Shown piece after piece: positions 43,338 to 52,899 of a DNA stretch of 64,000 nucleotides. Location of the stretch: positions 62,001 to 126,000 of the forward strand of contig NZ_JAODNK010000062.1 in the NCBI RefSeq assembly GCF_025465275.1. The letters run 5' to 3'. The DNA is from Nocardia sp. (lineage in GTDB: Bacteria; Actinomycetota; Actinomycetes; Mycobacteriales; Mycobacteriaceae). The notes under the pieces are model-generated. The model saw nothing but the letters and a program-made list of their open reading frames with translations, ran no database searches and was not told the origin of the DNA. How positions within the stretch are numbered: position 1 is the first letter of the stretch; each line of letters begins with the position of its first letter. The position numbers were made by a program, and so were the translations under genes.

Positions 43338-44900
43338 ATGCGCATTATCTATGTCGACGTCGACACGCTGCGCGCCGATCACACCACCCCCTACGGCTAT
43401 CACCGTCCGACCACACCGCATCTGCAACGGCTGGCGGACAAGTCGGTGGTCTTCGATCGCTACTACTGCTCGGACTCCCCGTGCATGCCCTCGCGCACCG
43501 CGCTCACCAGTGGCCAATTCGGCATCACCAACGGCGTCATCGGGCATTTCGGCCCGGCTGCCCAGTTCCGGCTCGACGCGGGCCACGCCCCGGAGCCGGA
43601 CCGGCCCCTACTCGGGCAGGCGCTGCAATTCGGCGGCTACTACACCGCCGCGGTCTCGGTCTTCGCCGAACGGCATCGCGCCTACTATTTCCACGGCAAT
43701 TTCCGGGAATCCATTCGGGCGACCGCCAATTGGGGCGACGAGGATGCCGCAGATGTCAATCGCGCCGCGATCGATTGGATCCGCCGGCACGCCGAGGAAG
43801 ACAACTGGTATCTGCACCTGACCTATTGGGAACCGCACACCAATTACATCCAGCCGGTCGAATGGACCGAGCGCATGGCCGAATCCGGTCCCGTACAGGA
43901 GTGGCCGGACGCCGCCACGATCGCCGAGCACGCCGAAATCTACGGTCCGCGCAGCGCATTGGATCTGAATTACACCGTGATGGGGTCCGGTAAATCGCCG
44001 GTGCCGCACAATATGCCCGACGCGATCACCGGCCGTGCCGATTTCGAGCACCTCATCAACGGCTTCGACGGGTCCATCGCCTACTGGGACCACCACTTCG
44101 GCCAGCTGATGGCGGCGCTCGAGGAGCTGGGCATCGCAGGGGACACGGCGGTGATCGTCAGCGCCGACCACGGAGAATCCCTGGGGGAGAACGGTTCCTA
44201 CGCCGAGCACGGGCTGGCCAACGAGCCGACGCACCGGCTGCCCCTGGTGTTCTACTGGCCCGGTCTCACCGACGAACTGCCCGACGAGGCCCGCCACAGC
44301 GACGCACTGCTGTACAACATCGACTTCGCACCGACCCTGTGCGAGCTGCTCGGCCTCCGAATTCCGGACGGCTGGCAGGGCGAATCGTTTGCGGCCGCGG
44401 TGCGCGGCGAAACGTTGGATTCCCGTGAGTATCTCGTCTTCGGGCACGGCGCGCACACCTATCAGCGTGCGGTGCGCACCCGCGATCACCTCTACATTCG
44501 CACCTATCATCCCGGTTGCTTCCGCACGGAGTGGGAGCAGCTCTACGACGTCACCGCCGATCCCTATCTGACGACCGATCTGCTCGACCGGGAACCTGAA
44601 CTGGCCACCGAGATGCGCGCCAAACTCGCGCAATGGTGGCACACCTACGCCGGACGTCCGGGGGCACTGCCGGATCCGATGCAGACCACCCTGCAAACCG
44701 GTCCGACCTATTACAACGATCCCGTCCGCTATGCCCGGCACCTGCGTGACACCGGCCGGGCGCATCTCGCACAGGACCTGGAGCAGCGGCTGGCGACGCT
44801 GAGCATCCCGGTCTCCTGGCAGCCCGCGGACCGCCCTCGCACCGAAGCGCTGCGTGCGCGGTGGATGCAGGTGCTTTCCGAAGGCGCACAACAGCACTGA
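43338..44900 (+). CDS. Type I sulfatase (CxPSR)
   Basis: A 520-residue sulfatase hydrolysing a sulfate ester. The metal-binding start MRIIYVDVDTLRADHTTPYG, the modified-Cys motif C49-M-P-S-R (with TALTSG), and VIVSADHGESLGENG for the second metal pair are all present. Cys49 should be converted to formylglycine by the FGE at 36988. There is no signal peptide, so substrate must be imported, consistent with the MFS gene that follows 87 bases on. The order of motifs suggests a carbohydrate or choline-sulfatase-like group; substrate is unknown. Confidence 0.93.
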   Translation: MRIIYVDVDTLRADHTTPYGYHRPTTPHLQRLADKSVVFDRYYCSDSPCMPSRTALTSGQFGITNGVIGHFGPAAQFRLDAGHAPEPDRPLLGQALQFGGYYTAAVSVFAERHRAYYFHGNFRESIRATANWGDEDAADVNRAAIDWIRRHAEEDNWYLHLTYWEPHTNYIQPVEWTERMAESGPVQEWPDAATIAEHAEIYGPRSALDLNYTVMGSGKSPVPHNMPDAITGRADFEHLINGFDGSIAYWDHHFGQLMAALEELGIAGDTAVIVSADHGESLGENGSYAEHGLANEPTHRLPLVFYWPGLTDELPDEARHSDALLYNIDFAPTLCELLGLRIPDGWQGESFAAAVRGETLDSREYLVFGHGAHTYQRAVRTRDHLYIRTYHPGCFRTEWEQLYDVTADPYLTTDLLDREPELATEMRAKLAQWWHTYAGRPGALPDPMQTTLQTGPTYYNDPVRYARHLRDTGRAHLAQDLEQRLATLSIPVSWQPADRPRTEALRARWMQVLSEGAQQH

Positions 44901-44987
44901 TCGATCGCCGCCGCACCGCCGCACGAGTCCACCCTCGACCGGCGGTGCACAACCATACCCTTTTGCTTCGACGAGGAAGTCATCGCG

Positions 44988-46301
44988 ATGTCCAAGCCCG
45001 TACTGCCGCCCGGTACCGAACTCCCCGCCGCGCCAAAGGCCAAGGGGTGGCGGCAATTAGCGCTGCTGAGCGGCCTGCTCAGCATGGACAGCAGCGAGGC
45101 CGCGGTGGTGTCGACGCTTTTTCCGGCGTTGCGATCGGCGCTGGGTCTACCGCTGTCGGCGCTGGGCGTCCTGGTGGCGGTCTCGAAGGTCATCTGGATG
45201 ATCTGCGGGCCGATCTGGGTGTTGGTCGCACAGCGCATCGGCCGTAAGAAGGTCCTGGTGGTGTTCTGCGGAGTGTGGGGTCTGTGGTCGTGCGCGGCCG
45301 GGCTGGCACAGAACTTCGCACAGCTGCTGGTGCTGTACGCCATCGCGGCGGTCGGTTATGCCGCGGGCGGGCCACTGGTCAACGGCATTCTCGCCGATCT
45401 GTTCGACGAGTCCCGCCGGGGTCGCGCCGCCGGATGGCTCTATGGCGGCACCGCGTTGATCGGCGCGGTGCTGGGTCCGCTGTTCGGTCAGCTCTCGCGG
45501 GTCCCGGATGGTTGGCGCTACGGATTCTTCGCTTCGGGGACGATCACCGTGATATTTGGGTTGATCGTCTGGCGGTTCTTCGAGGAACCGGCCGTCGGCG
45601 CGGCCGAATCGGAGGCCGCCGTCGCCCCCCGGCAGGCGCTGAACTGGTCCGATGTGCGTGGGCTGCTCGCCGGACGTACCCTGCGGCTGATCCTCGTGCA
45701 GCGCCTGGCGAGCACGCAGCTGGCAATGACCAGTTTCGGCGTGGTCTACCTGGTCGACGTGCGGCACTTCAGCACCGCCACTGCCTCGATCGTGCTCCCG
45801 TTCGCCCTGCTGACCTATGTGCTGGGCACGATAATCGGCGGATTCGTCTCCGACCGGGTGCAGCGCTGGCTCCCGCGTGCCGGGCGGCTGGGCGTCTGGC
45901 AGACCTCGGTCCTGGGCTGGGGCCTCGCCGCTGGCGCAGCCACGCAGATCGGCTGGTCCTCGATTTGGGTCTACGCGGCCATCTTCTCGGTGCTCGGCCT
46001 CCTACAGGGCTTCGTGCCGGGCACCAACCGCCCGATCGTGATGGCAGTGACCAGACCCGAATTACGCGGCGCCGCCTTCTCTTTGATGATCAGCGCCGAG
46101 TCGCTGGGCTGGGCGCTGAGCACCCTGCTGATCGGCTTTCTCGGTGATCGCATCGGATTGCAGACCACCTTCCTGTGGCTGATAGTGGTGCTGAACATTG
46201 TCAACGGCATATTCATGACCGTCATGTACCGGCCTTACCTGCGGGAATCCTCGGCTCTGCGCGCCGCCCACTCTGTCGAACGGCTCGCACCCCGGAGCTG
46301 A
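44988..46301 (+). CDS. MFS transporter of the sulfatase locus
   Basis: A 437-residue transporter with about twelve spans and motif-A loops (LVAQRIGRKKVLV and GGFVSDRVQRWLP). It ends TTFLWLIVVLNIVNGIFMTV followed by YRPYLRESSALRAA. AGGAAGT precedes the ATG. It lies directly after the sulfatase and is likely its substrate importer. The C-terminus closely resembles a stray fragment at 59145-59351, showing that a second related transporter once existed nearby. Confidence 0.9.
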   Translation: MSKPVLPPGTELPAAPKAKGWRQLALLSGLLSMDSSEAAVVSTLFPALRSALGLPLSALGVLVAVSKVIWMICGPIWVLVAQRIGRKKVLVVFCGVWGLWSCAAGLAQNFAQLLVLYAIAAVGYAAGGPLVNGILADLFDESRRGRAAGWLYGGTALIGAVLGPLFGQLSRVPDGWRYGFFASGTITVIFGLIVWRFFEEPAVGAAESEAAVAPRQALNWSDVRGLLAGRTLRLILVQRLASTQLAMTSFGVVYLVDVRHFSTATASIVLPFALLTYVLGTIIGGFVSDRVQRWLPRAGRLGVWQTSVLGWGLAAGAATQIGWSSIWVYAAIFSVLGLLQGFVPGTNRPIVMAVTRPELRGAAFSLMISAESLGWALSTLLIGFLGDRIGLQTTFLWLIVVLNIVNGIFMTVMYRPYLRESSALRAAHSVERLAPRS

Positions 46302-46377
46302 CCCGGCACTGCCGATGCGCTCACCAGGGGGTGCTCGCCGTGACCGGTGAAGCCAAAAGCAGGCCGGAGAGCGGAAG

Positions 46378-46409
46378 GGCCAGGCTGGAATATGTATTCC
46401 GGCCTGGCC
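46378..46409. terminator. Hairpin between MFS and Tyr-phosphatase genes
   Basis: GGCCAGGCTGGAATA (46378-46392) pairs with TATTCCGGCCTGGCC (46395-46409), one wobble and a two-base loop (effectively about four). It separates convergent genes and likely terminates both. Confidence 0.7.
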
Positions 46410-46440
46410 GCTTGCGTGTGTCAGATGCTGAAAGGTGTTG

Positions 46441-47271
46441 TCAGGAACGCAGTTTCGCCTTCATGGCCGAGATGTCCGCATCGGTGAGCTTCAGGCCCGC
46501 GTGCACGTAATTGTCGAAGCTGCCGTAGCTCTGGTTCACCTGATCGAACGCAGCGTCCAGCAACGAGGCGGTGACGCCGTTCTGCAAGTCGCCGTCCTTG
46601 GCGCCGCGGTAGTAATTCGACAGCAGGAAGTCGTACTGCACGGTGTCGTGGTCCACGCCCAGAATGGTCAGCAGCACAGCCGAAGCCCAGCCGGTGCGGT
46701 CCTTGCCCGCGCTGCAGTGGAACAGCACAGCGCCGTCGCCGTAAGCGATGTCGCGCAGGACATTCGAGAAGCCCTCGCTCGCGCCCGGTGCGGTGATGAA
46801 CGCGCGGTACAGGTCCGTGCCCGCCACCAGCGCGGATGCTACCAAGAGCTGTGGTGGGGCCTGGCCGATGATGTCGTTGTGGTATTCGGTGGCGCCGGCC
46901 GGAACCTTGTCCACACCGATGAACTGTTGCTCGTAGCTGGTGCGTAGATCGTGCACGGCGCGCATATCGAGGCTCGCCAGGTCGGCAAGATCGGAATCCG
47001 AGGCCTTGCTCAGGTCTCCGGTGCGATAGACCAGGCCGGTCCGCACGGTGTGGCCATCGATGGTCCGGTAGCCGCCCGCGTCACGGGCGTTCACCACGCT
47101 CTCCAGATTCAGCGAACGCGCCGCCGTATCAAGGACGACATTGCCGGTGGTCGCGGGCGGCACCACCGCCGAGGGCGCGGGCTGGTCGGCCAGTGCCATG
47201 GCGGGCAGCGAGCCGAAGGACAGCGCGGAGGCCAGCATCAGCGAAGCGCCGAGCAAACTAGGTCGGATCAT
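46441..47271 (-). CDS. Secreted protein-tyrosine phosphatase, PtpB-like
   Basis: A 276-residue exported enzyme. A signal peptide (MIRPSLLGASLMLASALSFG, cleaved near ALA) precedes a Y_phosphatase3 domain with NARDAGGYRT, YRTGDLS, and the P-loop HCSAGKDRTG bearing catalytic Cys186. The Lys in GKDRTG is typical of PtpB/MptpB-type phosphatases that act on phosphotyrosine or phosphoinositides. AAGGA precedes the ATG at 47271. As an exported PtpB-like enzyme it may act on host signalling in a pathogenic Nocardia; that is inference. Confidence 0.92.
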   Translation of the reverse strand: MIRPSLLGASLMLASALSFGSLPAMALADQPAPSAVVPPATTGNVVLDTAARSLNLESVVNARDAGGYRTIDGHTVRTGLVYRTGDLSKASDSDLADLASLDMRAVHDLRTSYEQQFIGVDKVPAGATEYHNDIIGQAPPQLLVASALVAGTDLYRAFITAPGASEGFSNVLRDIAYGDGAVLFHCSAGKDRTGWASAVLLTILGVDHDTVQYDFLLSNYYRGAKDGDLQNGVTASLLDAAFDQVNQSYGSFDNYVHAGLKLTDADISAMKAKLRS

Positions 47272-47416
47272 AAGAGTTCCTTTTCTCCAGCACCCGGCAG
47301 ATTGCCAGGCTGATTAAGTCACGGCTTCCGGGGTTTCGGACCGCGACAACGCCGGCAGGCGCGAAAATGGCGCACAGATGACAGGGCCACTGCGTCGTAG
47401 AGCCGGGTGGGTTCGC

Positions 47417-48841
47417 TCACCAGGAGGGTCGGCGCGTGCCGTGACCGGTGGCCTGCTCGAAGGCGTATCCCGCTTGCAGCACCTGCATTTCGCCGCAATG
47501 CGGGCCGACGAGCTGGACACCGACCGGCAGGCCGTCGGTGGTGAATCCGGCGGGGACAGCCAGCGCCGGGCAGCCCGTCACGCTGATGTAGTAGGCGGAC
47601 TTCATCCAATCCAGATAATCGTTCATCATCACGTCCGCGATCTGCTGCGGGTACTCGATGTCCACCGGGAACGGCGCGAGCTGGCTGACCGGAAGGAGTA
47701 GCACGTCGTAGCGGGCGAAGAATTCGCGCATCCGGTGAAAGAGCGCGGTGTGCCGGATTTCGGCGCGCCCGAGGTCGGCGGCGGTGAGTCCGAGACCGTA
47801 TTCGACATTGCCCCGCAGCGTCGGCTTGAGCTGATCGAGGTGGTCGCCCATCGCCGCACCGAGCACGGTCGCCATCTGCCAGCCGCGCAGCACCCGGAAG
47901 GCGTCGTCCGCGCCGGTGAAGTCCGGACAGTCCCGTGCGACCGTGCAGCCCAGCTCCGTGAAGACCTGCGCCGCCGCCGTCACCGTCTGCGCCACCTCCG
48001 GCTCCACCGGCACCGCGCCGCCCAGATCCGGCGACCACGCCACTCGCAGCGAGCGCGGGTCGCGGGTCAGCCGGGAACCGTAGGCCGGGGGATCCTCGGT
48101 GAGCGAGATCGGGTCGCGCGGGTCGGCTCCGGCGATCACCGAAAGTAGCAGCGCCACATCCGATACCGAGCGCGCCATCGGGCCCTGCACGACCTGTGTG
48201 GCCCAGCCGAGCGGATTCGGCCACAACGGGACCCGGCCCGGCGTGGGCCGCAGCCCCACCACATTGTTGAACGAGGCGGGATTGCGGATGGAGCCGCCCA
48301 TATCGCTGCCCTCGCCCAGCGGCTGTAGTCCCGCGGCCAGCGCCGCGGCGGTTCCGCCGCTGCTGCCGCCCGCGGATCTCGTGGTGTCATACGGGTTTCG
48401 GGTCGCGCCGAACAGGGTGTTGAAGGTGTGCGATCCCGCGCCGAACTCCGGCACATTGGTTTTGCCGACGCTGATCACCCCGGCTGCGCGCATCCGTTCG
48501 ATGCTCAGATCGTCGTGGTCGGGGCGATAGTCGGCGAGCATCGGGAAGCCGTGGGTCGTTGGCAGGTCGGCGGTGTTGTGAGTGTCCTTGTGCGCCATCG
48601 GAAGTCCGTGCAGCGGGCCGACCGGCTCACCGCGGGCGAGGCGCTCGTCGGCGGCGGCCGCCGCCGCCATGGCCTGTTCGGGGCGGAGCGTGACAATCGC
48701 GTTCAGCCGCGGGTTGAGCTGTTCGATGCGCTCCAGATGCGCGCCGACCACCTCGCGCGCGGACAGTTCACGGGTGCGCAGGCGGCGGGCCAGTTCGGTG
48801 GCGGGAGCATCACAGATCTCTGGGTGCAACGGGTCGGTCAC
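47417..48841 (-). CDS. Amidase signature-family amidase
   Basis: A 474-residue amidase. The Ser-Ser-Lys triad is visible: Lys in MAHKDTHN, cis-Ser in GSDMGGSIRNPA and nucleophile Ser in RSAGGSSGGTAA. The GTG at 48841 with GGAG seven bases before gives VTDPLHPE; a longer frame to 48979 is not used. It faces away from the Lrp-type gene upstream by 162 bases on the same strand, its likely regulator. It is paralogous to the amidase at 59352. Substrate unknown; small aliphatic or malonamide-type amides are possible. Confidence 0.92.
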   Translation of the reverse strand: MTDPLHPEICDAPATELARRLRTRELSAREVVGAHLERIEQLNPRLNAIVTLRPEQAMAAAAAADERLARGEPVGPLHGLPMAHKDTHNTADLPTTHGFPMLADYRPDHDDLSIERMRAAGVISVGKTNVPEFGAGSHTFNTLFGATRNPYDTTRSAGGSSGGTAAALAAGLQPLGEGSDMGGSIRNPASFNNVVGLRPTPGRVPLWPNPLGWATQVVQGPMARSVSDVALLLSVIAGADPRDPISLTEDPPAYGSRLTRDPRSLRVAWSPDLGGAVPVEPEVAQTVTAAAQVFTELGCTVARDCPDFTGADDAFRVLRGWQMATVLGAAMGDHLDQLKPTLRGNVEYGLGLTAADLGRAEIRHTALFHRMREFFARYDVLLLPVSQLAPFPVDIEYPQQIADVMMNDYLDWMKSAYYISVTGCPALAVPAGFTTDGLPVGVQLVGPHCGEMQVLQAGYAFEQATGHGTRRPSW

Positions 48842-49003
48842 GAACACTCTCCGGGGTCGGTGCGGGCACGGTGCCGGAAGCGGCCGATCGATACCGGTGC
48901 CGCTTGCGATGCCCACAGCGTCCGCCCGCTCACCGAACCAGGGACTCAGGTGCAGGAATTCGACAAAATGTGCGATCACATGCCGGATTACTGCGACCCG
49001 GAC

Positions 49004-50089
49004 CTACCGGGTGGCCGGAGTGTAGTCGCCCGGCCCCAACGGGACACGCCCGATTGCGCGACCCCGCCGGTCCAGCAGCCAGCCGATCCGCTTGGCCGAA
49101 TACATGACCAGCGTGCGGTCCTTCACCCGCAGAGCCGGAAACCGCTCGGCAAGCACGGTGTCGAAGGCGTCGAGACCGTGCAGCCCGTGCAGCAGCACTT
49201 GGACGAGCAGATTGTGCGGGCCGCTCACCGCCGCGCACATGCGCACATTGTCCAGCCGGGCCAGCTCGCTGCCGGTGACCTCGAGTGCGTTGTGCGGCAC
49301 CGACATTCGGTACACAGCCAGGGTCGGCAGGCCCGCGATCGGATAGGCGAGATCGCATCGGAGGGTGACCTGGCCTTCGCGGATCATCCGGTGCAGGCGA
49401 CGGCGTGCGGTGTGCTCACTGATGCCCGTCGCGTCCGCGAGAGCGGTGAAACCGAGCCGGCCGTCCGCCCCGAGCGCGTCGACCAGCGCCTGGTCCGGCG
49501 GGGCGAGGCGATTGTGCTCGACAGTGCTGTAGCTGGTCCGGCCAGGCGGACGCGGCATGGACAACTCGGCGCGGCGAACGCGCTGCATGGCGCGAATGCT
49601 CCACTCACTGCCCTCGCCGTACAGCGTGATGCCCACGGTGGTACGGGTGGACCGGACTCCGGGCAGGCTGCCGATGCCCCGGCGCAGCCACCGGTCGAGG
49701 GTCGGCAGATCGGCCGAGGCGACGGAGAGCATCAGGTCGAAATCGCCGGTAATGGCATCGACGCTGTATACCCAGGGCAGTGCGGTGGCTGCCGCCTGCA
49801 CCGCATCCAGATGCTGTGGTAGGCAACGGATATCGACGAAAGCGATGGTGGTGGTCCGAGCGGAGTCGTAGGCGGTGACCCAGGCCAGGCCGTTCGCCCG
49901 CAGGCGTTCCCAGCGCCGGGCCGCAGTCGTCGCGTCCATCCCCAGTGCCGGGCCGATCTGGGACCATGCCGCGCGGGGCGCGGCCTGCAGAGCGTCGATC
50001 AGCGCCAGGTCGGCTTCCTCGAAGTAGGAATCCTGCACAGAATGCGTGCCGGTGCTGCTTTCTGGCGTCACAGGAGTGGGATCACTCAT
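49004..50089 (-). CDS. Double Lrp/AsnC-type regulator
   Basis: A 361-residue protein made of two Lrp/AsnC units. Unit 1 (from about residue 25) reads LALIDALQAAPRAAWSQIGPALGMDATTAARRWERL, followed by a RAM-like domain; unit 2 (from about 195) QALVDALGADGRLGFTALADATGISEHTARRRLHRM, followed by another. The second RAM part contains VYRMSVPHNALEVTGSELAR. The ATG at 50089 gives MSDPTPV. It is divergent from an MFS carrier across about 60 bases and upstream of the amidase on the same strand, so it may control both, sensing an amino acid or amide product. Confidence 0.88.
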   Translation of the reverse strand: MSDPTPVTPESSTGTHSVQDSYFEEADLALIDALQAAPRAAWSQIGPALGMDATTAARRWERLRANGLAWVTAYDSARTTTIAFVDIRCLPQHLDAVQAAATALPWVYSVDAITGDFDLMLSVASADLPTLDRWLRRGIGSLPGVRSTRTTVGITLYGEGSEWSIRAMQRVRRAELSMPRPPGRTSYSTVEHNRLAPPDQALVDALGADGRLGFTALADATGISEHTARRRLHRMIREGQVTLRCDLAYPIAGLPTLAVYRMSVPHNALEVTGSELARLDNVRMCAAVSGPHNLLVQVLLHGLHGLDAFDTVLAERFPALRVKDRTLVMYSAKRIGWLLDRRGRAIGRVPLGPGDYTPATR

Positions 50090-50150
50090 TTCCCAGATCG
50101 TAGAGGACGTTCGCGACACCCGCCCTGGATCGCGAACGAGAGGAGTCCCG

Positions 50151-51410
50151 ATGTCGGCCGAGCCGAATCCCCTGATCCCCGTCACCGATCGCACCCTTCG
50201 AATCACGGTCGTGCTGCTCTTCGCCGCCTGGTTCATCGACTATGCCGACCGCCTGATCATCAACCTGGCCCTGCCGGGCATCGGCGCGGATCTGGCACTG
50301 AGCCGCGGCCAGCAGGGCTTGCTGGTCTCGGCCTTCTTCCTGGCTTACGCGCTGTGCCAGATTCCGGGCGGCATACTCACCGATCGCTTCGGCGCCCATC
50401 GGGTGATGAGCTGGGCTCTGGTGTCTTGGACGCTGTTCACCGTACTGACCGGGTTCGCATGGTCGTTCGCCCTGTTGATCGTGGTCCGATTCGGATTCGG
50501 CGTCGCCGAGGGCGTGTTTCCGCCCGCCGCGATGAAGACCCTGGTGGAGCGGACCACGCCCGCGACGCGGATGGGCGCATACGGCCTGGTCATGAGTTCC
50601 AATTCCATCGCCGCAGTGCTCTGCCCGCTGCTGATCGGCCCGCTGATCGCGGTGTTCGGCTGGCGCTCGGCGTTCTTCTCCACCGCTGCGCTGGGTCTGG
50701 TCGTGGTATTCCTGATGCGCCGATGGCTGCCCGCGCCGCTGCCCCGGACCGAGCCGCAGCAGCCGGTCACGCGCCCGCCGCTGCGGGACATGCTGCGACT
50801 GTGGGTGCTGTGGCGCTTCGCGGGAATCATGTTCGGCTACAACATGATCGCCTGGGGCCTGATCACCTGGGCTCCCACCTATCTGACCTCGGAGCGGGGG
50901 CTGTCACTGGCCTCGGCCGGTGCATTGCTCGCGATTCCGGCGGTGGCCGCGGCCCTGGCCACCGTCATCGGCGGGCGACTGTCGGACCGGCTGCGCGGTC
51001 AGCAGCGCAAGGTGATCGTGCCGGGCATGACCGTCGCGGCGATCGCGCTGCTGCTGATGCCCGCGACCGCCTCCGTGACCGGATTCCTGGTTTTGGGCAC
51101 GCTCGCGATCTTTGCCGCCAGCCTGGCATACATGCCGATCTTCGCTGTCCCCTTGCGCGGACTGCCTGCCGAATGCGTCGGGGTCGGCAGCGCGATCATC
51201 GCCGTCGGAGGCCAACTGGCGGGTATCGTCGCTCCGCCCCTCATCGGACTGCTCTCCGACCACTTTTCGTTTGTGTTCGCCTTCGCTTTCCTGGTCCTCG
51301 GCGCCGTCGTCGCCGCGGCACTGGCGATCCTGACACCACAGGACGCCGAGTCCTTCCGCGCCGCCATCGGGGTTCCGGCCAATTCCTCACTTGCCCAAGA
51401 GAATTCGTAA
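50151..51410 (+). CDS. MFS transporter, anion:cation symporter (ACS) type
   Basis: A 419-residue carrier with about twelve spans. Early residues WFIDYADRLIINLALPGIGADLALSRGQQGLLVSAFFLAYALCQIP and GGILTDRFGAHRVM match the ACS family (phthalate, tartrate, hexuronate, glucarate carriers). GAGGAG precedes the ATG at 50151; an upstream frame to 50046 is not used. It is divergent from the Lrp-type regulator and convergent with a MatB-like ligase. An organic anion is the expected substrate. Confidence 0.9.
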   Translation: MSAEPNPLIPVTDRTLRITVVLLFAAWFIDYADRLIINLALPGIGADLALSRGQQGLLVSAFFLAYALCQIPGGILTDRFGAHRVMSWALVSWTLFTVLTGFAWSFALLIVVRFGFGVAEGVFPPAAMKTLVERTTPATRMGAYGLVMSSNSIAAVLCPLLIGPLIAVFGWRSAFFSTAALGLVVVFLMRRWLPAPLPRTEPQQPVTRPPLRDMLRLWVLWRFAGIMFGYNMIAWGLITWAPTYLTSERGLSLASAGALLAIPAVAAALATVIGGRLSDRLRGQQRKVIVPGMTVAAIALLLMPATASVTGFLVLGTLAIFAASLAYMPIFAVPLRGLPAECVGVGSAIIAVGGQLAGIVAPPLIGLLSDHFSFVFAFAFLVLGAVVAAALAILTPQDAESFRAAIGVPANSSLAQENS

Positions 51411-51430
51411 CGGCCGTATTCGACGTCGGA

Positions 51431-52873
51431 TCACGCGCGCAGGGCTGTTTTCACCACTTTGCCCATATCGTTGCGGGGCAGCGAGTTCAGCAGGTGCACT
51501 GTGCGCGGTCGCTTGTGCGGGGCGAGTCGCCTCGCGACATGGTCGGCGAGCTCCGCCGTACGCGGCGGGTGTACCGGGTCGACGGGGACCACCCAGGCCA
51601 CGATCCGTTCCCCGAGGTCGTTGTCGGGTGCGCCGGTCACGGCGGCCTCGGCGACGCCCGGATGCTCGAGTAGCACGTTCTCGATCTCGCCGGCTCCGAT
51701 CTTGTAGCCGCCGCTCTTGATCAGGTCGGTGGATTTGCGGCCGACTATGCGCAACGTGCCGTCGGCGTCGAGCGTGCCCATGTCTCCGGTGCGGAACCAA
51801 TCGCCGTCGAAAGCCGCCGCCGTGGCATCGGGCCGGCCCAGGTATTCGGTGAACAGGTTGGCCCCGCGCACCTGAATCTCTCCGACGGTCCGGCCATCAT
51901 GCCCTGCGATGACCCGGCCGTCCTCCTCGGCCAATCGCACGTCCACGCCCGGCAGTGGCACTCCGACAGTGCCCGGGCGCGGTGCGGCGTCCAGGCGCAC
52001 GCTGGTGTTCATCAGCGTCTCGGTCATGCCGTAGCGCTCGATGATCGTGCGCCCGGTCGCGGCGCTGATCGCCGCGTAGTCGCGCGGGGCCAGGGCCGCT
52101 GAACCGGAGACGAGCAGCCGCGCCCCGGCCAGCGCCTCGGCCAGTTCGGGCCGCTGCGCCACCGCATCGGCCAGCCGGTGATACATGGTCGGAACTCCGA
52201 AGAACATCGTTGCCCCGCAACGCAATTCGCGGGCCACCCCGTCTACGTCGAATGTGCCCAGATGGCGAACGCTGCCGCCGCGCCGCAGCGGGCCCAGGAT
52301 CCCGAGGACCAGGCCGTGCACGTGGAACAGGGGCAGCGCGTGCACCAGGACATCGGCCGCGGTCCACTGCCACGCCTGTGCGAGCCCGTCCAGCGAGGCG
52401 CGAATCGCGCGGCGCGGCAGCACGACTCCCTTGGGCGGGCCGGTGGTGCCGGAGGTGTAGATGATCAGCGCCGGGGTCTCGGGATCCGGCTCGGTGAACC
52501 TCCGCACCTCCGGATGCCCCGCATCGATATCGATATCAACGCGAGGCAGGGCCGAGAGTGGTGCGGGCAGCGGCACGCCCGAGGCGGCCAGGATCAGGTC
52601 GGGGGAGCTGTCGCCGACGATATGGGCCAGTTCGCGCTCACCGCTCTTCGGATTGACCGGCACGACGGGGATTCCGGCCAGCAGCGCACCGATGACGGCG
52701 ACCGCGGATTCAGCGGTCGGCGTCGCCCAGAGCATGACCCGCCCCGCTCCGGCGATTCGTGCGGCCAGCGCCGTGGCGGCCGACTCGAGCTCCGCGTAGT
52801 TCAGGGCTCGGTCACCGAAACGCAGCGCGGGGGCGGATCCGGCGGTCGCCAGGGCGGGAAACAAGGGGGACAC
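51431..52873 (-). CDS. Malonyl-CoA-synthetase-like ligase (MatB/FadD36 type)
   Basis: A 480-residue AMP-forming ligase, compact as in MatB. P-loop YTSGTTGPPKGVVLPRR, substrate-site LPLFHVHGL and ERYGMTETLMNTS are characteristic of MatB-type malonyl/methylmalonyl-CoA synthetases (mycobacterial FadD36 is similar); then WFRTGDMGTLDADGTLRIVGRKSTDLIKSGGYKIGAGEIE and catalytic Lys in RNDMGKVVK. GTG at 52873 follows GGAG by eight bases. It may activate a short dicarboxylate brought in by the convergent ACS carrier. Confidence 0.88.
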   Translation of the reverse strand: MSPLFPALATAGSAPALRFGDRALNYAELESAATALAARIAGAGRVMLWATPTAESAVAVIGALLAGIPVVPVNPKSGERELAHIVGDSSPDLILAASGVPLPAPLSALPRVDIDIDAGHPEVRRFTEPDPETPALIIYTSGTTGPPKGVVLPRRAIRASLDGLAQAWQWTAADVLVHALPLFHVHGLVLGILGPLRRGGSVRHLGTFDVDGVARELRCGATMFFGVPTMYHRLADAVAQRPELAEALAGARLLVSGSAALAPRDYAAISAATGRTIIERYGMTETLMNTSVRLDAAPRPGTVGVPLPGVDVRLAEEDGRVIAGHDGRTVGEIQVRGANLFTEYLGRPDATAAAFDGDWFRTGDMGTLDADGTLRIVGRKSTDLIKSGGYKIGAGEIENVLLEHPGVAEAAVTGAPDNDLGERIVAWVVPVDPVHPPRTAELADHVARRLAPHKRPRTVHLLNSLPRNDMGKVVKTALRA

Positions 52874-52899
52874 GCAGGGTGCTCCTTCTGCGGGGATAG

